Source of the DNA: Parasutterella excrementihominis YIT 11859
Lineage (GTDB): Bacteria > Pseudomonadota > Gammaproteobacteria > Burkholderiales > Burkholderiaceae_F
Direction: 5' to 3'
Length of the DNA stretch: 64,000 nt
NCBI RefSeq assembly: GCF_000205025.1
Contig: NZ_GL883677.1
Coordinates: forward strand, 62,001 to 126,000
In this document: one piece after another, positions 9,241-18,934 of the stretch
Numbering within the stretch: position 1 is the stretch's first letter
Layout: every line of letters begins with the position of its first letter
Made by a program: the position numbers and the translations under genes
The notes under the pieces: generated by a model
Told to the model about the DNA's origin: nothing
Seen by the model: only the letters and a program-made list of their open reading frames with translations
The model's database searches: none

Positions 9241-9804
9241 ATGAGAAGCATCACGTCTTTTGATTTGCAGTACGCACATCGTTTTCTTAATTTTCAAGGA
9301 GAAGCCCAGTATTTACACGGACATACCGGTGTTTTAACCATCGAAGTTGAAGACACGATCGAACCCGGGGTCAATATGGTCTTTCCTTGCAACGAAATTC
9401 GAAAGACTGCTTGGGAAGTTTTGAAGAACTTCGACCACGCTCTGATTCTTAGAGAGGATGATCCTTTGCTTCCCGCTATCCTTGCCGTCTACGATGCACA
9501 AGGCATTCGAAACGGAGCTCCCTCCAACAGAATGAAGGGTGCTCCAGTTAAGACAGACCTCATTACCTGTTATCCCGATTGCCGTCTTGTCGTTACAAAG
9601 GAAACGCTCACCACGGAAGGAATGATCAAGATCGCTTACGATCTGCTGAAAGACAAACTCAACATTGCCAAAATCACTTTCACGAGCGGTGTAAATGCAG
9701 CTTCTCAGGAATATAAACCTCAAGGAACTGTGGACCGCTGTCCTCTCTGCGGTATCGCGTTAGATGAGAACGGCGTATGCCCGAAGTGCGGTTACCGCAA
9801 ATAG
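9241..9804 (+). CDS. 6-pyruvoyl-tetrahydropterin synthase/QueD-like protein with C-terminal zinc ribbon
   Basis: The fold is that of the PTPS/6-carboxytetrahydropterin synthase family: AHRF and LHGHTG supply the three zinc-binding His, FDHALIL the catalytic Asp-His pair and VTKET the substrate-binding Glu. Two things are odd. The catalytic Cys, normally four residues before the HGH motif (CxxxHGH), is absent; that position is Ala, with a Glu just before it. The C-terminus carries an added C-P-L-C-G and C-P-K-C-G pair, a zinc ribbon or rubredoxin-like knuckle not found in ordinary QueD. The ATG at 9241 follows a strong AAGGAGA site. It follows perR closely and probably shares its promoter. Its reaction cannot be assumed to be that of QueD. 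Confidence 0.75.
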   Translation: MRSITSFDLQYAHRFLNFQGEAQYLHGHTGVLTIEVEDTIEPGVNMVFPCNEIRKTAWEVLKNFDHALILREDDPLLPAILAVYDAQGIRNGAPSNRMKGAPVKTDLITCYPDCRLVVTKETLTTEGMIKIAYDLLKDKLNIAKITFTSGVNAASQEYKPQGTVDRCPLCGIALDENGVCPKCGYRK

Positions 9805-9843
9805 GACGATAACCTTTTGACAAGTAGCCTCTCCCAAGGGGTT

Positions 9844-9886
9844 AAAAAAATCTCAGCAGGGTTTCTCTCAGAAGGAAAACCTGCTG
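9844..9886 (-). terminator. rho-independent terminator after rlmE
   Basis: Arms CAGCAGG (9854-9860) and CCTGCTG (9880-9886), extended by further A-T pairs, are followed on the minus strand by a run of seven T (9844-9850). It lies just beyond the rlmE stop and may also stop transcription from the PTPS-like gene on the plus strand. Confidence 0.8.
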
Positions 9887-9902
9887 TTTCTCTTGCAGCC
9901 GG

Positions 9903-10547
9903 TTATTTCAAATCACGCGCAACAATATACACTTCTGCCGAAGAACTTCTGGAGGCCTCGGGCTTTCGCACGGAAACCTTTCTAAAAGTTTTTTTGCAAG
10001 CTTCAACGTACTGAGAATAGCCGCTCCCCTGAAACACCTTGCAAACAAAAGAACCGTTCTTCTTGAGGTTCTCTTTAGCGAAATCCAAGGCCAGTTCATT
10101 CAAGAGCAGGCAGCGGGCAGCGTCGGCCGCGGCAACACCGGACAAGTTCGGGGCCATATCGGAGAGAACGACGTCGACCTTCTCCCCTTCCAAGAGATCG
10201 GTTAGCTTGTCTGCGACTTCCTGCTCTCGGAAGTCGCCCTGCAGGAAATGGACACCTTCAATCGGCTCCATCGGCAGGATATCCATGGCGATAACTTTAC
10301 CGTCGATTTTCCCGTCCTTATCGGTCAGACGCTCTTTAACAATTTGGGTCCAGGACCCGGGCGCAGCGCCTAAATCGACAACACTCATGCCGGGTTTGAT
10401 GATTTTATCTTTATCATCAATCTCCATGAGCTTGTAAACCGAACGGGCTCGGTAACCTTCCTGAACACTTTTCTTAACAAAAGGATCGGTCAGGTGACGC
10501 TTAATCCACGCAGGATTAGAGCGAAGTTTCTTTTCAGATACCGGCAT
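9903..10547 (-). CDS. rlmE: 23S rRNA (uridine-2552) 2'-O-methyltransferase
   Basis: RlmE (FtsJ/RrmJ) methylates the 2'-OH of U2552 in the A loop of 23S rRNA late in large-subunit assembly. The 214-residue protein has the Rossmann S-adenosylmethionine site VVDLGAAPGSWTQ, the Asp of VVLSDMAPNLSG and the K-D-K-E tetrad: Lys in the ARSVYKL region, Asp in LSDMAP, Lys in FVCKVFQG and Glu near the C-terminus in SSAEVYIV. It is divergent from yhbY with only 38 bases between starts, a pairing found widely in proteobacteria, often next to ftsH (here ftsH lies about 7 kb away). Confidence 0.94.
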   Translation of the reverse strand: MPVSEKKLRSNPAWIKRHLTDPFVKKSVQEGYRARSVYKLMEIDDKDKIIKPGMSVVDLGAAPGSWTQIVKERLTDKDGKIDGKVIAMDILPMEPIEGVHFLQGDFREQEVADKLTDLLEGEKVDVVLSDMAPNLSGVAAADAARCLLLNELALDFAKENLKKNGSFVCKVFQGSGYSQYVEACKKTFRKVSVRKPEASRSSSAEVYIVARDLK

Positions 10548-10585
10548 AGGCTTACACTTTCAAAAAATCAAATAAGGAGTTAATA

Positions 10586-11125
10586 ATGTCACAATTAGTG
10601 CTCGATCGTAACGCTCGCCTCTTACTTCAGGCAAAAGCACATCACCTTGATCCGGTGGTTCTGCTCGGCGGAAACGGTCTTACAGAAGCCGTGATTAAGG
10701 AAGTGGACCGCGCCTTAACCGCTCACGGCTTGATCAAGGTCAAAGTCCCGAGCGACGACAGAGAAGAACGCACGGCCATTTTTGAAGAGCTGGCTGACAA
10801 ACTCGGCGCCGCCAAGATTACCCAAATCGGAAAACTTTTAGTCTTGTTCCGTCCGATTCCTGAAAAAGAAGAAACCGAAGAAACCCCGAAGGTTAAGAAA
10901 GCTGCTCCGGCAGCCGCTCGCAAGACCGGCGCCAAAGCACGCAACAACCGCAAGCGCCTCACGGAAATGATTCAGAACAAGAACAAGGAAGCTAAGAGCC
11001 TTCCCTGGGCTAAAACCGTGAAGAAAGGCAAGACACCGAAGGGCCAAGTAAAAGCAGTGGGAGCCAAAGGCAAAACCCTGGGCTCCCGCTTAGCCAGCAA
11101 GAATAAAGGCATCTCCGAAGAGTAA
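10586..11125 (+). CDS. yhbY: ribosome assembly RNA-binding protein YhbY (CRM domain), extended
   Basis: Residues 1-95 form a CRM/YhbY RNA-binding domain (ARLLLQAKAHHLDPVVLLGG, then GLIKVKV and GKLLVLFR), which in E. coli associates with the pre-50S particle. After it comes a long basic tail (residues 105-179) rich in Lys, Ala and Arg that is absent from the roughly 97-residue E. coli protein; such tails are common in betaproteobacterial homologues and probably contact RNA non-specifically. The ATG follows an AAGGAG site. It is divergent from rlmE. Confidence 0.9.
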   Translation: MSQLVLDRNARLLLQAKAHHLDPVVLLGGNGLTEAVIKEVDRALTAHGLIKVKVPSDDREERTAIFEELADKLGAAKITQIGKLLVLFRPIPEKEETEETPKVKKAAPAAARKTGAKARNNRKRLTEMIQNKNKEAKSLPWAKTVKKGKTPKGQVKAVGAKGKTLGSRLASKNKGISEE

Positions 11126-11146
11126 CTGCCTTTATCGATGCATCAA

Positions 11147-11620
11147 TTAGATGTATTGGACCGAAATAATTTCGTATTCCGACAGGCCCCCCGGGGCCTG
11201 TACTTCCACCTCGTCCCCTTCCGACTTGCCGATTAAGGCACGAGCCATCGGGCTAGCCACGGAAATACGACCGAGTTTAGTGTCGCTTTCATCGTTGCCC
11301 ACAATCTGAACCGTTTGACGATTGCCTGTCTCAACATCTTCAATCGTCACAGTGGCGCTGAACACAACTTTGCCGTTATCCGGAAGTGTGGACGGATCAA
11401 TCACCTGGAACTGAGCAATTTTGCTCTCGAGCTCTAAAATTCGGCCTTCAATAAAGGCCTGAGACTCTCTGGCTGCATCATATTCGGCATTTTCAGAAAG
11501 GTCTCCCTTTTCACGTGCTTCGGCAATTGCCTGAACAACCGCAGGTCTATCCTGCGTTTTCAAACGCTGAAGCTCGTCTTTCAACATCTTTGCCCCGCGG
11601 GCAGTAATAGGTATAGGCAT
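11147..11620 (-). CDS. greA: transcription elongation factor GreA
   Basis: GreA (157 residues) relieves paused and backtracked RNA polymerase by stimulating transcript cleavage. The coiled coil carries [20 protein letters not shown] with the acidic tip residues, and the C-terminal FKBP-like half has [20 protein letters not shown]. The N-terminus [20 protein letters not shown] is standard. It lies between yhbY (convergent, 21 bases away) and the ornithine carbamoyltransferase gene, with a structured leader upstream. Confidence 0.95.
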   Translation of the reverse strand: MPIPITARGAKMLKDELQRLKTQDRPAVVQAIAEAREKGDLSENAEYDAARESQAFIEGRILELESKIAQFQVIDPSTLPDNGKVVFSATVTIEDVETGNRQTVQIVGNDESDTKLGRISVASPMARALIGKSEGDEVEVQAPGGLSEYEIISVQYI

Positions 11621-11635
11621 TTTCTAAAAATCTAA

Positions 11636-11735
11636 AGGCGGTCGTTGACCGCCTGTTTATTAACGAATGCGCTAATCATAGCGCATTCAGTTATGAGGTT
11701 TCTCTCATTGCTCCTGATGCGGGCCGAACTCCCGC
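11636..11735 (-). promoter_or_regulatory. three successive hairpins between the carbamoyltransferase gene and greA
   Basis: Within 100 bases there are three stems: 11719-11735 (GCGGG/CCCGC), 11665-11688 (perfect ten-base arms GAATGCGCTA/TAGCGCATTC, four-base loop) and 11636-11654 (GGCGGTC/GACCGCC with a three-base loop). On the minus strand the last is followed by TTTAGATTTTTAG, ending about 16 bases before the greA ATG. The last stem looks like a terminator or attenuator; the middle one is too strong to be chance. They may end the carbamoyltransferase transcript, modulate greA, or both. Confidence 0.6.
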
Positions 11736-11764
11736 TTTCTCCCAAGCAACGTTTCTTCCGTCGT

Positions 11765-12769
11765 TTATGCCAAAGAGGAAACTAAGACTGCCTTAATTGT
11801 ATGAAGGCGGTTTCCGGCCTGCTGGAACACAATAGAAGCAGGAGACTCAAATACTTCTTCAGTCACCTCCACACCGCCCGCGAGTTCCGGGTGAGCCTTG
11901 ATAACCGCTTCTCCGACCTTTGTCTCCGTGTTATGGTAGGCAGGCAGACAGTGCATAAATTTCACGTTCGGATTGCCGGAAGCTTCCATCAGTTTTTTAT
12001 TGACTTGATAGGGCAGAAGCGCTTCGATACGTTCATCCCAAACTTCCTTTGGTTCTCCCATAGAGACCCAAATATCCGTATGGATGAAGTCCACCCCTTT
12101 TACCGCTGCTTCGGGATCTTCAGTAATCGTGATCCTTGCGCCCGAAGCCTTGGCGAATTCTCGGCACATGTCAATCAATTCCTGAGAGGGCCAATAAGCC
12201 TTTGGTGCTCCGATACGAACATCCATGCCCATTTTTGCGCCGACAAGTAGCAGAGAATTACCGGTGTTAAAGCGAGCATCTCCGAGATAAGCAAAAGAGA
12301 TGTCTTTCCAGCGCTTTCCGCTGGCCTCTTTCATGGTAAGCAAGTCGCAGAGCATCTGGGTCGGATGCCATTCATCGGTCAGTCCGTTAAAAACAGGAAC
12401 GCCCGCATACTCGGCGAGCTCTTCAACCGTTTCCTGCTTGAAGCCGCGAAATTCGATTGCGTCATACATGGAGCCCAAAACGCGAGCGGAGTCTTTAATA
12501 CTTTCCTTATGACCAATCTGTGAAACAGCAGGATCAAAGAAAGTCGTATGTGCACCCTGATCATAGGCAGCCACTTCAAAGGCAGAACGAGTACGTGTAG
12601 AAGTTTTTTCAAAAATCAGCGCAATGCTTTTTCCGCGAAGCTGAGGACGTTCCGTACCTGCTCTTTTGGCCTTCTTAAGATCTTCGGCCAATGAAACCAA
12701 GTAATCAATCTCTTCGGGTGTGTGGTTCACAAGACTCAGTAAGGAACGATTTTTCAGATTAAAGGGCAT
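11765..12769 (-). CDS. argF: ornithine carbamoyltransferase
   Basis: The enzyme joins carbamoyl phosphate and ornithine to give citrulline, or runs the reverse reaction in the arginine deiminase pathway. The carbamoyl phosphate motif STRTR is at residues 57-61, the HPTQ motif follows DEW, and the ornithine-side HCLPAYH motif is near residue 274. At 334 residues and with the N-terminal [13 protein letters not shown] it is close to both ArgF and catabolic ArcB of proteobacteria, and the sequence alone does not settle which. Its position next to carA-gmhA-carB, which supplies carbamoyl phosphate, favours an anabolic role; no arcA or arcC is present here. Confidence 0.9.
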   Translation of the reverse strand: MPFNLKNRSLLSLVNHTPEEIDYLVSLAEDLKKAKRAGTERPQLRGKSIALIFEKTSTRTRSAFEVAAYDQGAHTTFFDPAVSQIGHKESIKDSARVLGSMYDAIEFRGFKQETVEELAEYAGVPVFNGLTDEWHPTQMLCDLLTMKEASGKRWKDISFAYLGDARFNTGNSLLLVGAKMGMDVRIGAPKAYWPSQELIDMCREFAKASGARITITEDPEAAVKGVDFIHTDIWVSMGEPKEVWDERIEALLPYQVNKKLMEASGNPNVKFMHCLPAYHNTETKVGEAVIKAHPELAGGVEVTEEVFESPASIVFQQAGNRLHTIKAVLVSSLA

Positions 12770-12823
12770 ATTTACTCCCGGTTAATTGCGCCTTCTTGAA
12801 AGAAAGCGCTCATAAGAATGAAA

Positions 12824-15800
12824 TTAGTGCTGAAGGTGTTTGTGCAGCTCTTGCTGCGCATAAACCTCGGTATCCTGCATATGACGAATTCCTTCAATCA
12901 CTGCCAAGGCATTTGCCATAGCCGTGTAGAAAGTCACGTGGTTAGCCAATGAGGCAATTCGAATGGCGGAAGCATCTGCGATTTCAGAGCGGCTTTCGGC
13001 TGCGACTGCAATCACCAATTGGATAGTGCCGTTTTTCAATTCGTCCACAATATTCGGGCGCCCCTCGGAAACCTTGTTCACCACATCGCATCGGTAGCCG
13101 GCTTCGCGGATGACTTTGGCCGTGCCGCGAGTAGCAACGAGCTGATAGCCTGCTTCCGTGAAGTTCTTAGCGAGCTGCGGCAGACGAGGCTTGTCTTCTT
13201 CCTTGACGGAAATAAAGACGCGCCCGGACTTAGGAATCGCAGAATCGGCACCTAATTGGCTCTTAAAGAGAGCTTCGCCGAAGCTGCGGCCGACACCCAT
13301 GACTTCGCCGGTGGAACGCATTTCCGGTCCGAGAACCGGGTCAACGCCTAAGAACTTGGCAAACGGGAAGACGGCTTCCTTAACGCTGTAGTGGTCGAGT
13401 TCAACTTCTACCGGCTGCTTCTGCTCTTCCAGACTCTGGCCGACCATACAGCGGGCGGCGATCTTAGCGAGCTGCTGTCCGGTGGACTTGGAAACAAACG
13501 GAACGGTTCTGGAAGCGCGCGGATTGACTTCGAGCACGAAGATTTCCGGATGATCGGAGAAGGCGTGCTGAATCGCAAACTGAACGTTCATCAGACCGAC
13601 AACGTTTAAGGCGCGAGCCATTTCGCGGGTCTGGCGCTTAACTTCTTCGACCAGGGCCGGATCAAGAGAATACGGAGGAATCGAGCAAGCGGAGTCACCG
13701 GAGTGAACGCCAGCCTGTTCGATATGCTGCATCACGCCGCCGATTCTGACTTCTTTACCGTCAGAGACGGCATCGACGTCCATTTCAACGGCGTCATCCA
13801 AGAAGCGATCCAGAAGAACCGGAGAATCGAAAGAAACTTTAATGGCTTCGCGCATGTAGCGTTCGAGTTCGCTTCTGTCGTGCACGATATCCATGGCGCG
13901 ACCGCCAAGCACGTAGCTCGGACGAACAACTAGCGGATAACCGATTTCGTCAGCCAAACGAATGGCCTCTTCTTCGGTGCGAGCGGTTCTGTTAGGGGGC
14001 TGATGAAGTCCGAGATTCTGCAGCAAGTGCTGGAAGCGTTCACGGTCTTCGGCAGCGTCAATGGAATCCGGAGACGTACCGATAATGTTGACACCGTTGG
14101 CTTCCAGGGCGCGAGCGAGTTTAAGCGGTGTTTGGCCGCCATACTGAACAATGACGCCTTCGGGTTTTTCGACATCGATGATTTCGAGCACGTCTTCGAG
14201 CGTGACCGGTTCAAAGTACAGCCTGTCGCTCGTGTCGTAGTCGGTGGACACCGTTTCCGGGTTGCAGTTGACCATGATGGTTTCATAACCGTCTTCGCGG
14301 AGCGCCATAGAGGCATGAACGCAGCAATAATCAAACTCGATACCCTGACCGATACGGTTGGGGCCACCGCCCAGAATCATGATCTTGCGGCGATCAGAAG
14401 GATTAACTTCAGATTCTTCCTCGTAGGTCGAATACATGTAAGCGGTATCCGTCGGGAATTCGCCTGCGCAGGTATCCACGCGTTTGTAGACCGGACGAAT
14501 TCCGAGTTCGTGACGACGAGCACGAACCTGGTCTTCCTTGACCTTCAGAAGCTTAGCAATGCGACGATCGGAGAAGCCTTTCTTCTTGAGGAAAAGCATT
14601 TCTTCCTTAGAGAGCTCAGGCAGGCTGTATTCCTTGAGACGGTTCTCAATATCGACAAGCTCTTTAACCTGAACCAAGAACCAAGGATCAATCCTGGTGG
14701 CGCGATGAGCTTCTTTGACGGTGTAGCCCAAACGGAAAGCGTCGGCCAAGTACCAAAGACGGTCGGGGCCCGGTTCACTGATCTCGTGGTGGATCGTAGC
14801 GCGATCAGTCGAGATTTCGTTTAAGCCGTCTTTACCGGTTTCCAAACCGCGAAGTGCTTTCTGAAGTGCTTCCTGAAAGGTACGGCCAATGGCCATCACT
14901 TCGCCAACTGACTTCATCTGTGTGGTCAGGCGCTTATCGGCTTTGGGGAATTTCTCGAAAGCAAAGCGCGGTGTCTTGACCACAACATAGTCGATGGTCG
15001 GTTCGAAAGATGCTGGAGTACGGCCGCCCGTGATTTCGTTTTTGAGTTCGTCGAGCGTATAGCCCACGGCCAGCTTGGCTGCTACTTTGGCGATCGGGAA
15101 GCCCGTTGCCTTAGAGGCCAGAGCGGAAGAGCGGGAAACACGCGGGTTCATCTCAATGACGACGAGACGACCGTCTTTCGGGTTCACAGCGAACTGAACG
15201 TTGGAGCCGCCGGTGTCGACACCGATCTCTCGCAGAATGGCGATAGAGGCGTCACGCATGATCTGATATTCCTTATCAGTCAGCGTCTGAGCCGGCGCCA
15301 CGGTGATGGAGTCGCCGGTGTGGACACCCATAGGGTCGAAGTTTTCGATGGAGCAAACGATGATGCAGTTGTCTTTGCTGTCGCGGACAACTTCCATTTC
15401 GTATTCTTTCCAGCCGAGCAAGGACTCTTCAATCAAGAGTTCGTGTGTCGGGGAGAGTTCAAGGCCGCGGGTACAAATCTGGATGAATTCTTCCATGTTG
15501 TACGCAATACCGCCGCCGGAGCCGCCGAGCGTAAAACTCGGCCGAATAATTGCCGGGAAGCCGATCTTAGCCTGGACTTTTAAAGCGTCGTCTAAAGAGT
15601 AAGCAATACCGGAGCGAGCGCTGCTCAGTCCGATCTTGTCCATTGCTTCTTTGAATTTCAGACGGTCTTCGGCTTTTTCAATCGCTTCGGGAGAAGCGCC
15701 GATCAGCTCGATATTGTATTTTTCGAGCACGCCGCTCTTTGCGAGTTCCATGGCGCAGTTAAGCGCCGTCTGGCCGCCCATAGTCGGGAGGATGGCATCC

Positions 15801-16048
15801 GGTCTTTCTTTTGCAATAATGCGTTCGACCACTTCTTTGGTGATCGGTTCAATATAAGTTACGTCCGCAGTCTGCGGGTCGGTCATGATGGTCGCCGGAT
15901 TGCTGTTAACCAAAATAACCTTATAGCCTTCCTCACGGAGAGCTTTACAGGCCTGTGCACCGGAGTAATCGAACTCACAGGCTTGTCCGATGACAATCGG
16001 ACCGGCTCCGATAATCAGAACCGATTTAATGTCAGTGCGCTTAGGCAT
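12824..16048 (-). CDS. carB: carbamoyl phosphate synthase large subunit
   Basis: CarB makes carbamoyl phosphate from bicarbonate, ammonia (tunnelled from CarA) and two ATP, feeding arginine and pyrimidine synthesis. The 1074-residue protein has the duplicated layout: first carboxyphosphate half ([17 protein letters not shown] start, ATP-grasp), oligomerisation domain, second carbamate-phosphorylating half ([17 protein letters not shown]) and a C-terminal MGS-like allosteric domain from about residue 940. Length matches E. coli CarB (1073). It is the last gene of carA-gmhA-carB, beginning six bases after the gmhA stop. Confidence 0.97.
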   Translation of the reverse strand: MPKRTDIKSVLIIGAGPIVIGQACEFDYSGAQACKALREEGYKVILVNSNPATIMTDPQTADVTYIEPITKEVVERIIAKERPDAILPTMGGQTALNCAMELAKSGVLEKYNIELIGASPEAIEKAEDRLKFKEAMDKIGLSSARSGIAYSLDDALKVQAKIGFPAIIRPSFTLGGSGGGIAYNMEEFIQICTRGLELSPTHELLIEESLLGWKEYEMEVVRDSKDNCIIVCSIENFDPMGVHTGDSITVAPAQTLTDKEYQIMRDASIAILREIGVDTGGSNVQFAVNPKDGRLVVIEMNPRVSRSSALASKATGFPIAKVAAKLAVGYTLDELKNEITGGRTPASFEPTIDYVVVKTPRFAFEKFPKADKRLTTQMKSVGEVMAIGRTFQEALQKALRGLETGKDGLNEISTDRATIHHEISEPGPDRLWYLADAFRLGYTVKEAHRATRIDPWFLVQVKELVDIENRLKEYSLPELSKEEMLFLKKKGFSDRRIAKLLKVKEDQVRARRHELGIRPVYKRVDTCAGEFPTDTAYMYSTYEEESEVNPSDRRKIMILGGGPNRIGQGIEFDYCCVHASMALREDGYETIMVNCNPETVSTDYDTSDRLYFEPVTLEDVLEIIDVEKPEGVIVQYGGQTPLKLARALEANGVNIIGTSPDSIDAAEDRERFQHLLQNLGLHQPPNRTARTEEEAIRLADEIGYPLVVRPSYVLGGRAMDIVHDRSELERYMREAIKVSFDSPVLLDRFLDDAVEMDVDAVSDGKEVRIGGVMQHIEQAGVHSGDSACSIPPYSLDPALVEEVKRQTREMARALNVVGLMNVQFAIQHAFSDHPEIFVLEVNPRASRTVPFVSKSTGQQLAKIAARCMVGQSLEEQKQPVEVELDHYSVKEAVFPFAKFLGVDPVLGPEMRSTGEVMGVGRSFGEALFKSQLGADSAIPKSGRVFISVKEEDKPRLPQLAKNFTEAGYQLVATRGTAKVIREAGYRCDVVNKVSEGRPNIVDELKNGTIQLVIAVAAESRSEIADASAIRIASLANHVTFYTAMANALAVIEGIRHMQDTEVYAQQELHKHLQH

Positions 16049-16054
16049 GATTTC

Positions 16055-16657
16055 TTATTCCTTGGATGGATTGGGTTCAGCCATACCAGCTTCGATTAAC
16101 TCGATGAGGATGTGAATGACTTTGATGTGCAGTTCCTGAACGCGGTCGGCAAAACGACCGGCAGGCGTGATGATGACCACATCCGCAAGTTCGCAAATCG
16201 GAGTATTCGGTTTGCCGGTGAGAGCAACGACTTTTATTCCTTTCGCTTTCGCCGCTTGAGCTGCTTTGACGACGTTTTTACTCGTTCCGCTCGTTGTAAT
16301 ACCGAGCAGAACGTCTCCTTCTCTGCCTATGCCTTCTACAAAACGAGAAAAGACATCTTCGTATCCATAATCGTTAGAAACGCAGGACATATGAGAGGGA
16401 TCTGCCAGTGACATTGCCGCATAAGCGGGACGATCTTGTCTGAAACGACCGGAGAGTTCTTCGGCAAAATGCATTGCGTCGCACAAAGAGCCTCCGTTGC
16501 CGCAGGACATAACCTTACCGCCCTGCTGCATGGAGGCAACCATGAGGTCGGCCGCTTTGACTACTTTTCCAAGCATTTCTTCATTGGAAAGCAGGTTCTC
16601 TAAACCGCTGCGGGCCTCTTGGAGCGCTGCTCTAACTGTCTGAACTTTATCTGTCAT
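16055..16657 (-). CDS. gmhA: sedoheptulose 7-phosphate isomerase
   Basis: GmhA is the SIS-domain isomerase that makes D-glycero-D-manno-heptose 7-phosphate, the first step toward ADP-heptose for the lipopolysaccharide inner core. The match to E. coli GmhA runs through the whole protein: [62 protein letters not shown] and the C-terminal [15 protein letters not shown], including the catalytic Glu of AEEL and the His of HIKVIH. It is 200 residues, the usual size. Its ATG overlaps the carA stop by four bases and carB starts six bases after it, so it is translationally embedded in the carbamoyl phosphate synthase operon. Confidence 0.92.
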   Translation of the reverse strand: MTDKVQTVRAALQEARSGLENLLSNEEMLGKVVKAADLMVASMQQGGKVMSCGNGGSLCDAMHFAEELSGRFRQDRPAYAAMSLADPSHMSCVSNDYGYEDVFSRFVEGIGREGDVLLGITTSGTSKNVVKAAQAAKAKGIKVVALTGKPNTPICELADVVIITPAGRFADRVQELHIKVIHILIELIEAGMAEPNPSKE

Positions 16658-17844
16658 AAAGACTCTTTGTACTTCTGAATATTTGCAATGAAACGGTCAA
16701 ACAGCGGCTGAATGTCGTGCGGACCGGGGCTGGCTTCCGGATGTCCCTGGAAGCAGAAAACCGGAGCGTCCTTTAATTCGAAGCCCTGGAGAGAACCGTC
16801 AAACAAGGACTTGTGCGTGACCTGTACGTTCTCAGGAAGACTCGCTTCGTCCACCATAAAGCCGTGATTCTGGCTCGTGATGTAAACACGTTTCGTTGCT
16901 AAATCGACCACAGGGTGGTTGGCACCATGATGACCGAATTTCATCTTGAGGGTCTTTCCGCCGACGGCCAAACCCAGAATCTGATGACCTAAACAAATGC
17001 CGAAGAGCGGAATCTTGGCAGCAATCGCTTTCTGCGCAACCTCAATTGCGTAGTCACAGGGCTCAGGGTCTCCGGGACCGTTAGAAAGAAAGATGCCGTC
17101 CGGATGCAGCGCCATAGCTTCTTCAAAAGTCGTACGAGCCGGCACTACATGAACATGAATACCGCGGTCAGCCATTAAACGAAGGATGTTTTCTTTTACG
17201 CCGAAATCCCAAGCGACCACGCTGTAGGGATAGTCTTCGGGTTGGAAGGACCCCGGGCGCCCTAGACCGTTGTCCATGCGCCAAGTACCTTCGCCCCATT
17301 CGTAGCGGTAAGTCGTGCTGACTTTAGAAGCCAGTTCCTGGCCAACCATTCGAGGTGCTTCTGCTGCCGTTTTGGCAGCAACCGCAATTTCATTATCTGT
17401 GAGTTTGCCCTCAGCAGCAGCCACGATGCAGCCGGTTTGTGCGCCGGTCGTACGAAGGATTCGAGTGAGACGTCGGGTATCCACTTCAGCGATAGCCACG
17501 ATACCGTTTTGTTTGAGATATTCCGTCAGACTTCGCTGGCCTCGCCAATTGGAGACCACCGGAGACTCGCTGCGGATCACGAGGCCTGCAACGTGAACAT
17601 CGGAAGATTCCACATCGTCTTGGTTTACGCCGACATTACCGATGTGTGGATAAGTAAGAGTAACGATTTGTCCTGTATAGGAAGGATCCGTGAGGATCTC
17701 TTGATAGCCCGTCATTGCCGTATTAAAAACGACTTCGCCCACGGCCATGCCGGAAACGCCGATAGACCGGCCTTTAAAAACAGCTCCGTCCGCAAGCACT
17801 AATGCTGCTTCAGGTCGGGCGTCATTAATTAGATGATTATGCAC
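16654..17844 (-). CDS. carA: carbamoyl phosphate synthase small subunit (glutaminase)
   Basis: CarA hydrolyses glutamine and passes ammonia to CarB. The class I glutamine amidotransferase triad is visible: Cys in FGICLGHQ, His and Glu in GHPEASPGP. The N-terminal CarA-specific domain has [25 protein letters not shown]. The start codon is GTG at 17844, preceded by a CGGAG site about seven bases away; the N-terminus is around eight residues longer than E. coli CarA. Its last four bases overlap gmhA. Confidence 0.96.
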   Translation of the reverse strand: MHNHLINDARPEAALVLADGAVFKGRSIGVSGMAVGEVVFNTAMTGYQEILTDPSYTGQIVTLTYPHIGNVGVNQDDVESSDVHVAGLVIRSESPVVSNWRGQRSLTEYLKQNGIVAIAEVDTRRLTRILRTTGAQTGCIVAAAEGKLTDNEIAVAAKTAAEAPRMVGQELASKVSTTYRYEWGEGTWRMDNGLGRPGSFQPEDYPYSVVAWDFGVKENILRLMADRGIHVHVVPARTTFEEAMALHPDGIFLSNGPGDPEPCDYAIEVAQKAIAAKIPLFGICLGHQILGLAVGGKTLKMKFGHHGANHPVVDLATKRVYITSQNHGFMVDEASLPENVQVTHKSLFDGSLQGFELKDAPVFCFQGHPEASPGPHDIQPLFDRFIANIQKYKESL

Positions 17845-17938
17845 TATGACTCCGTATCGCCATCGAGACGCCGTTTCGGTCCCGATCGCAGTTAGAAAAA
17901 AGCTCGATTCAAGTTGTGTTTGAGACCGAGCGAAATTG

Positions 17939-17969
17939 ATTATATCAACGGGTATTTGGCGGACTTGAA
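17939..17969 (-). promoter_or_regulatory. probable carA promoter
   Basis: A consensus -10 TATAAT lies at 17939-17944 on the minus strand, about 95 bases before the carA start. The -35 is weak (TTCAAG-like at 17964-17969). The resulting leader of about 85 bases shows no clear attenuator. Confidence 0.5.
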
Positions 17970-18073
17970 AGATGAAATACTGTTTTTAGCTATAGAGGAA
18001 AGTTCTTAGACGGCGATTATTTAAGTTTGTTTTTAGGAGAGTTTTCTATAATTTCTGAGACAGTTTGAAAGGT

Positions 18074-18107
18074 CAAAAAATTAAGCCGGAACAATCATCA
18101 TTCCGGC
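18074..18107 (-). terminator. second hairpin terminator downstream of the autotransporter remnant
   Basis: Perfect seven-base arms GCCGGAA (18085-18091) and TTCCGGC (18101-18107) are followed on the minus strand by TTAATTTTTTG. The rest of the 17845-18275 gap holds only the carA promoter region and the hairpin at 18231-18255; I see no gene in it. Confidence 0.6.
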
Positions 18108-18230
18108 CTTTGAACCCAAACCCGAGGAAATTTGCCGTCAAGACCTCCAGTTGAGGGCTTTGAGGCAGTTTGAAATGCGGGTTCTAATTACTACAAATTT
18201 TTGCTTTTCAATTTTGTCTTGAAACTTTGG

Positions 18231-18255
18231 CACACTCGGCGGAATGCCGAGTGTG
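18231..18255 (-). terminator. strong hairpin directly after the autotransporter remnant
   Basis: Perfect ten-base arms CACACTCGGC (18231-18240) and GCCGAGTGTG (18246-18255) enclose a five-base loop, 20 bases past the stop of the remnant. The following T-run is poor, but position and stem strength fit a terminator. Confidence 0.6.
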
Positions 18256-18275
18256 TTAGAGCCGAGAGGCAATAG

Positions 18276-18826
18276 CTAGAACTTACATCTCAGCCCAAGC
18301 ATCACTTCGATTTCCTTCGTGTAATGCTTGCCGTTTTCCCGTTCGAGCTGACCATAAAGGCTGACCTTCTTGTTCGGATTCGCTTCGAAGCCAAGACCAT
18401 AATAGCCGCTTGTTCCCTTCAGTTCATCCTTAAATTGAACCGAATTGGCATACAACTTCTGCTTGCCTGCAAACTGTTGTTTGACGCCGCCCTTTACAAA
18501 GACCTGAGCCTTGGTGTTGCCTTCAGCATCTTTGAAGTCTTTACCGGCGACGAGGCCCAAGCGGCCAACCCAGCTGTTGAAGTCACCTTGTTCGACTTTC
18601 ATACCGTTGGACATAGAGAAGTCTTTACCCTTGATCCAGTAGTAAGCCAACTGAGCCTGGGGCTCGACGAAGAAGTCCTTAGTCAAACCGAACTTCTTGC
18701 CGACTTCGGCAGATAAACCGAGACCGAAGTTATTGACCTTACCGCTTACACCTCTTCCATCCAACATTGAAGTTGTGATCTTCTGTTGGTAGAGGTCGAA
18801 GGGGCAACGGTATCGGTGTAAATGCC
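18276..18826 (-). pseudogene. remnant of an autotransporter beta-barrel protein
   Basis: The open 163-codon stretch (18276-18767) encodes only the last part of a type V autotransporter beta-barrel: alternating hydrophobic strands, the GLGLSAEVGKKFGL and FFVEPQAQLAYYW segments and a terminal Phe (GLRCKF) as required for BAM recognition. There is no signal peptide, passenger or full barrel. Upstream, the residues FDLYQQKITTS continue in the same frame, but the preceding barrel motif GIYTDTVA is in another frame (18803-18826), two bases out of register near 18801. Beyond 18826 the similarity stops. This is a 5'-truncated, frameshifted gene that keeps a terminator. A short expressed protein is unlikely to be functional. 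Confidence 0.75.
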
Positions 18827-18934
18827 ACGGCAGAGCTGAAATTCTTCTTTTCTCCCGAATGTGAACAATCTATTCGCTTTTTACAGATATTCGGGTTTTA
18901 CAATAGAAAAATTTGACCCAAGTTATAAAAAGAC

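Noticed and set aside
9817-10014. 65-codon plus-strand frame after the PTPS-like gene
   Set aside because: It contains the rlmE terminator stem and then runs antisense into rlmE; no ribosome binding site.
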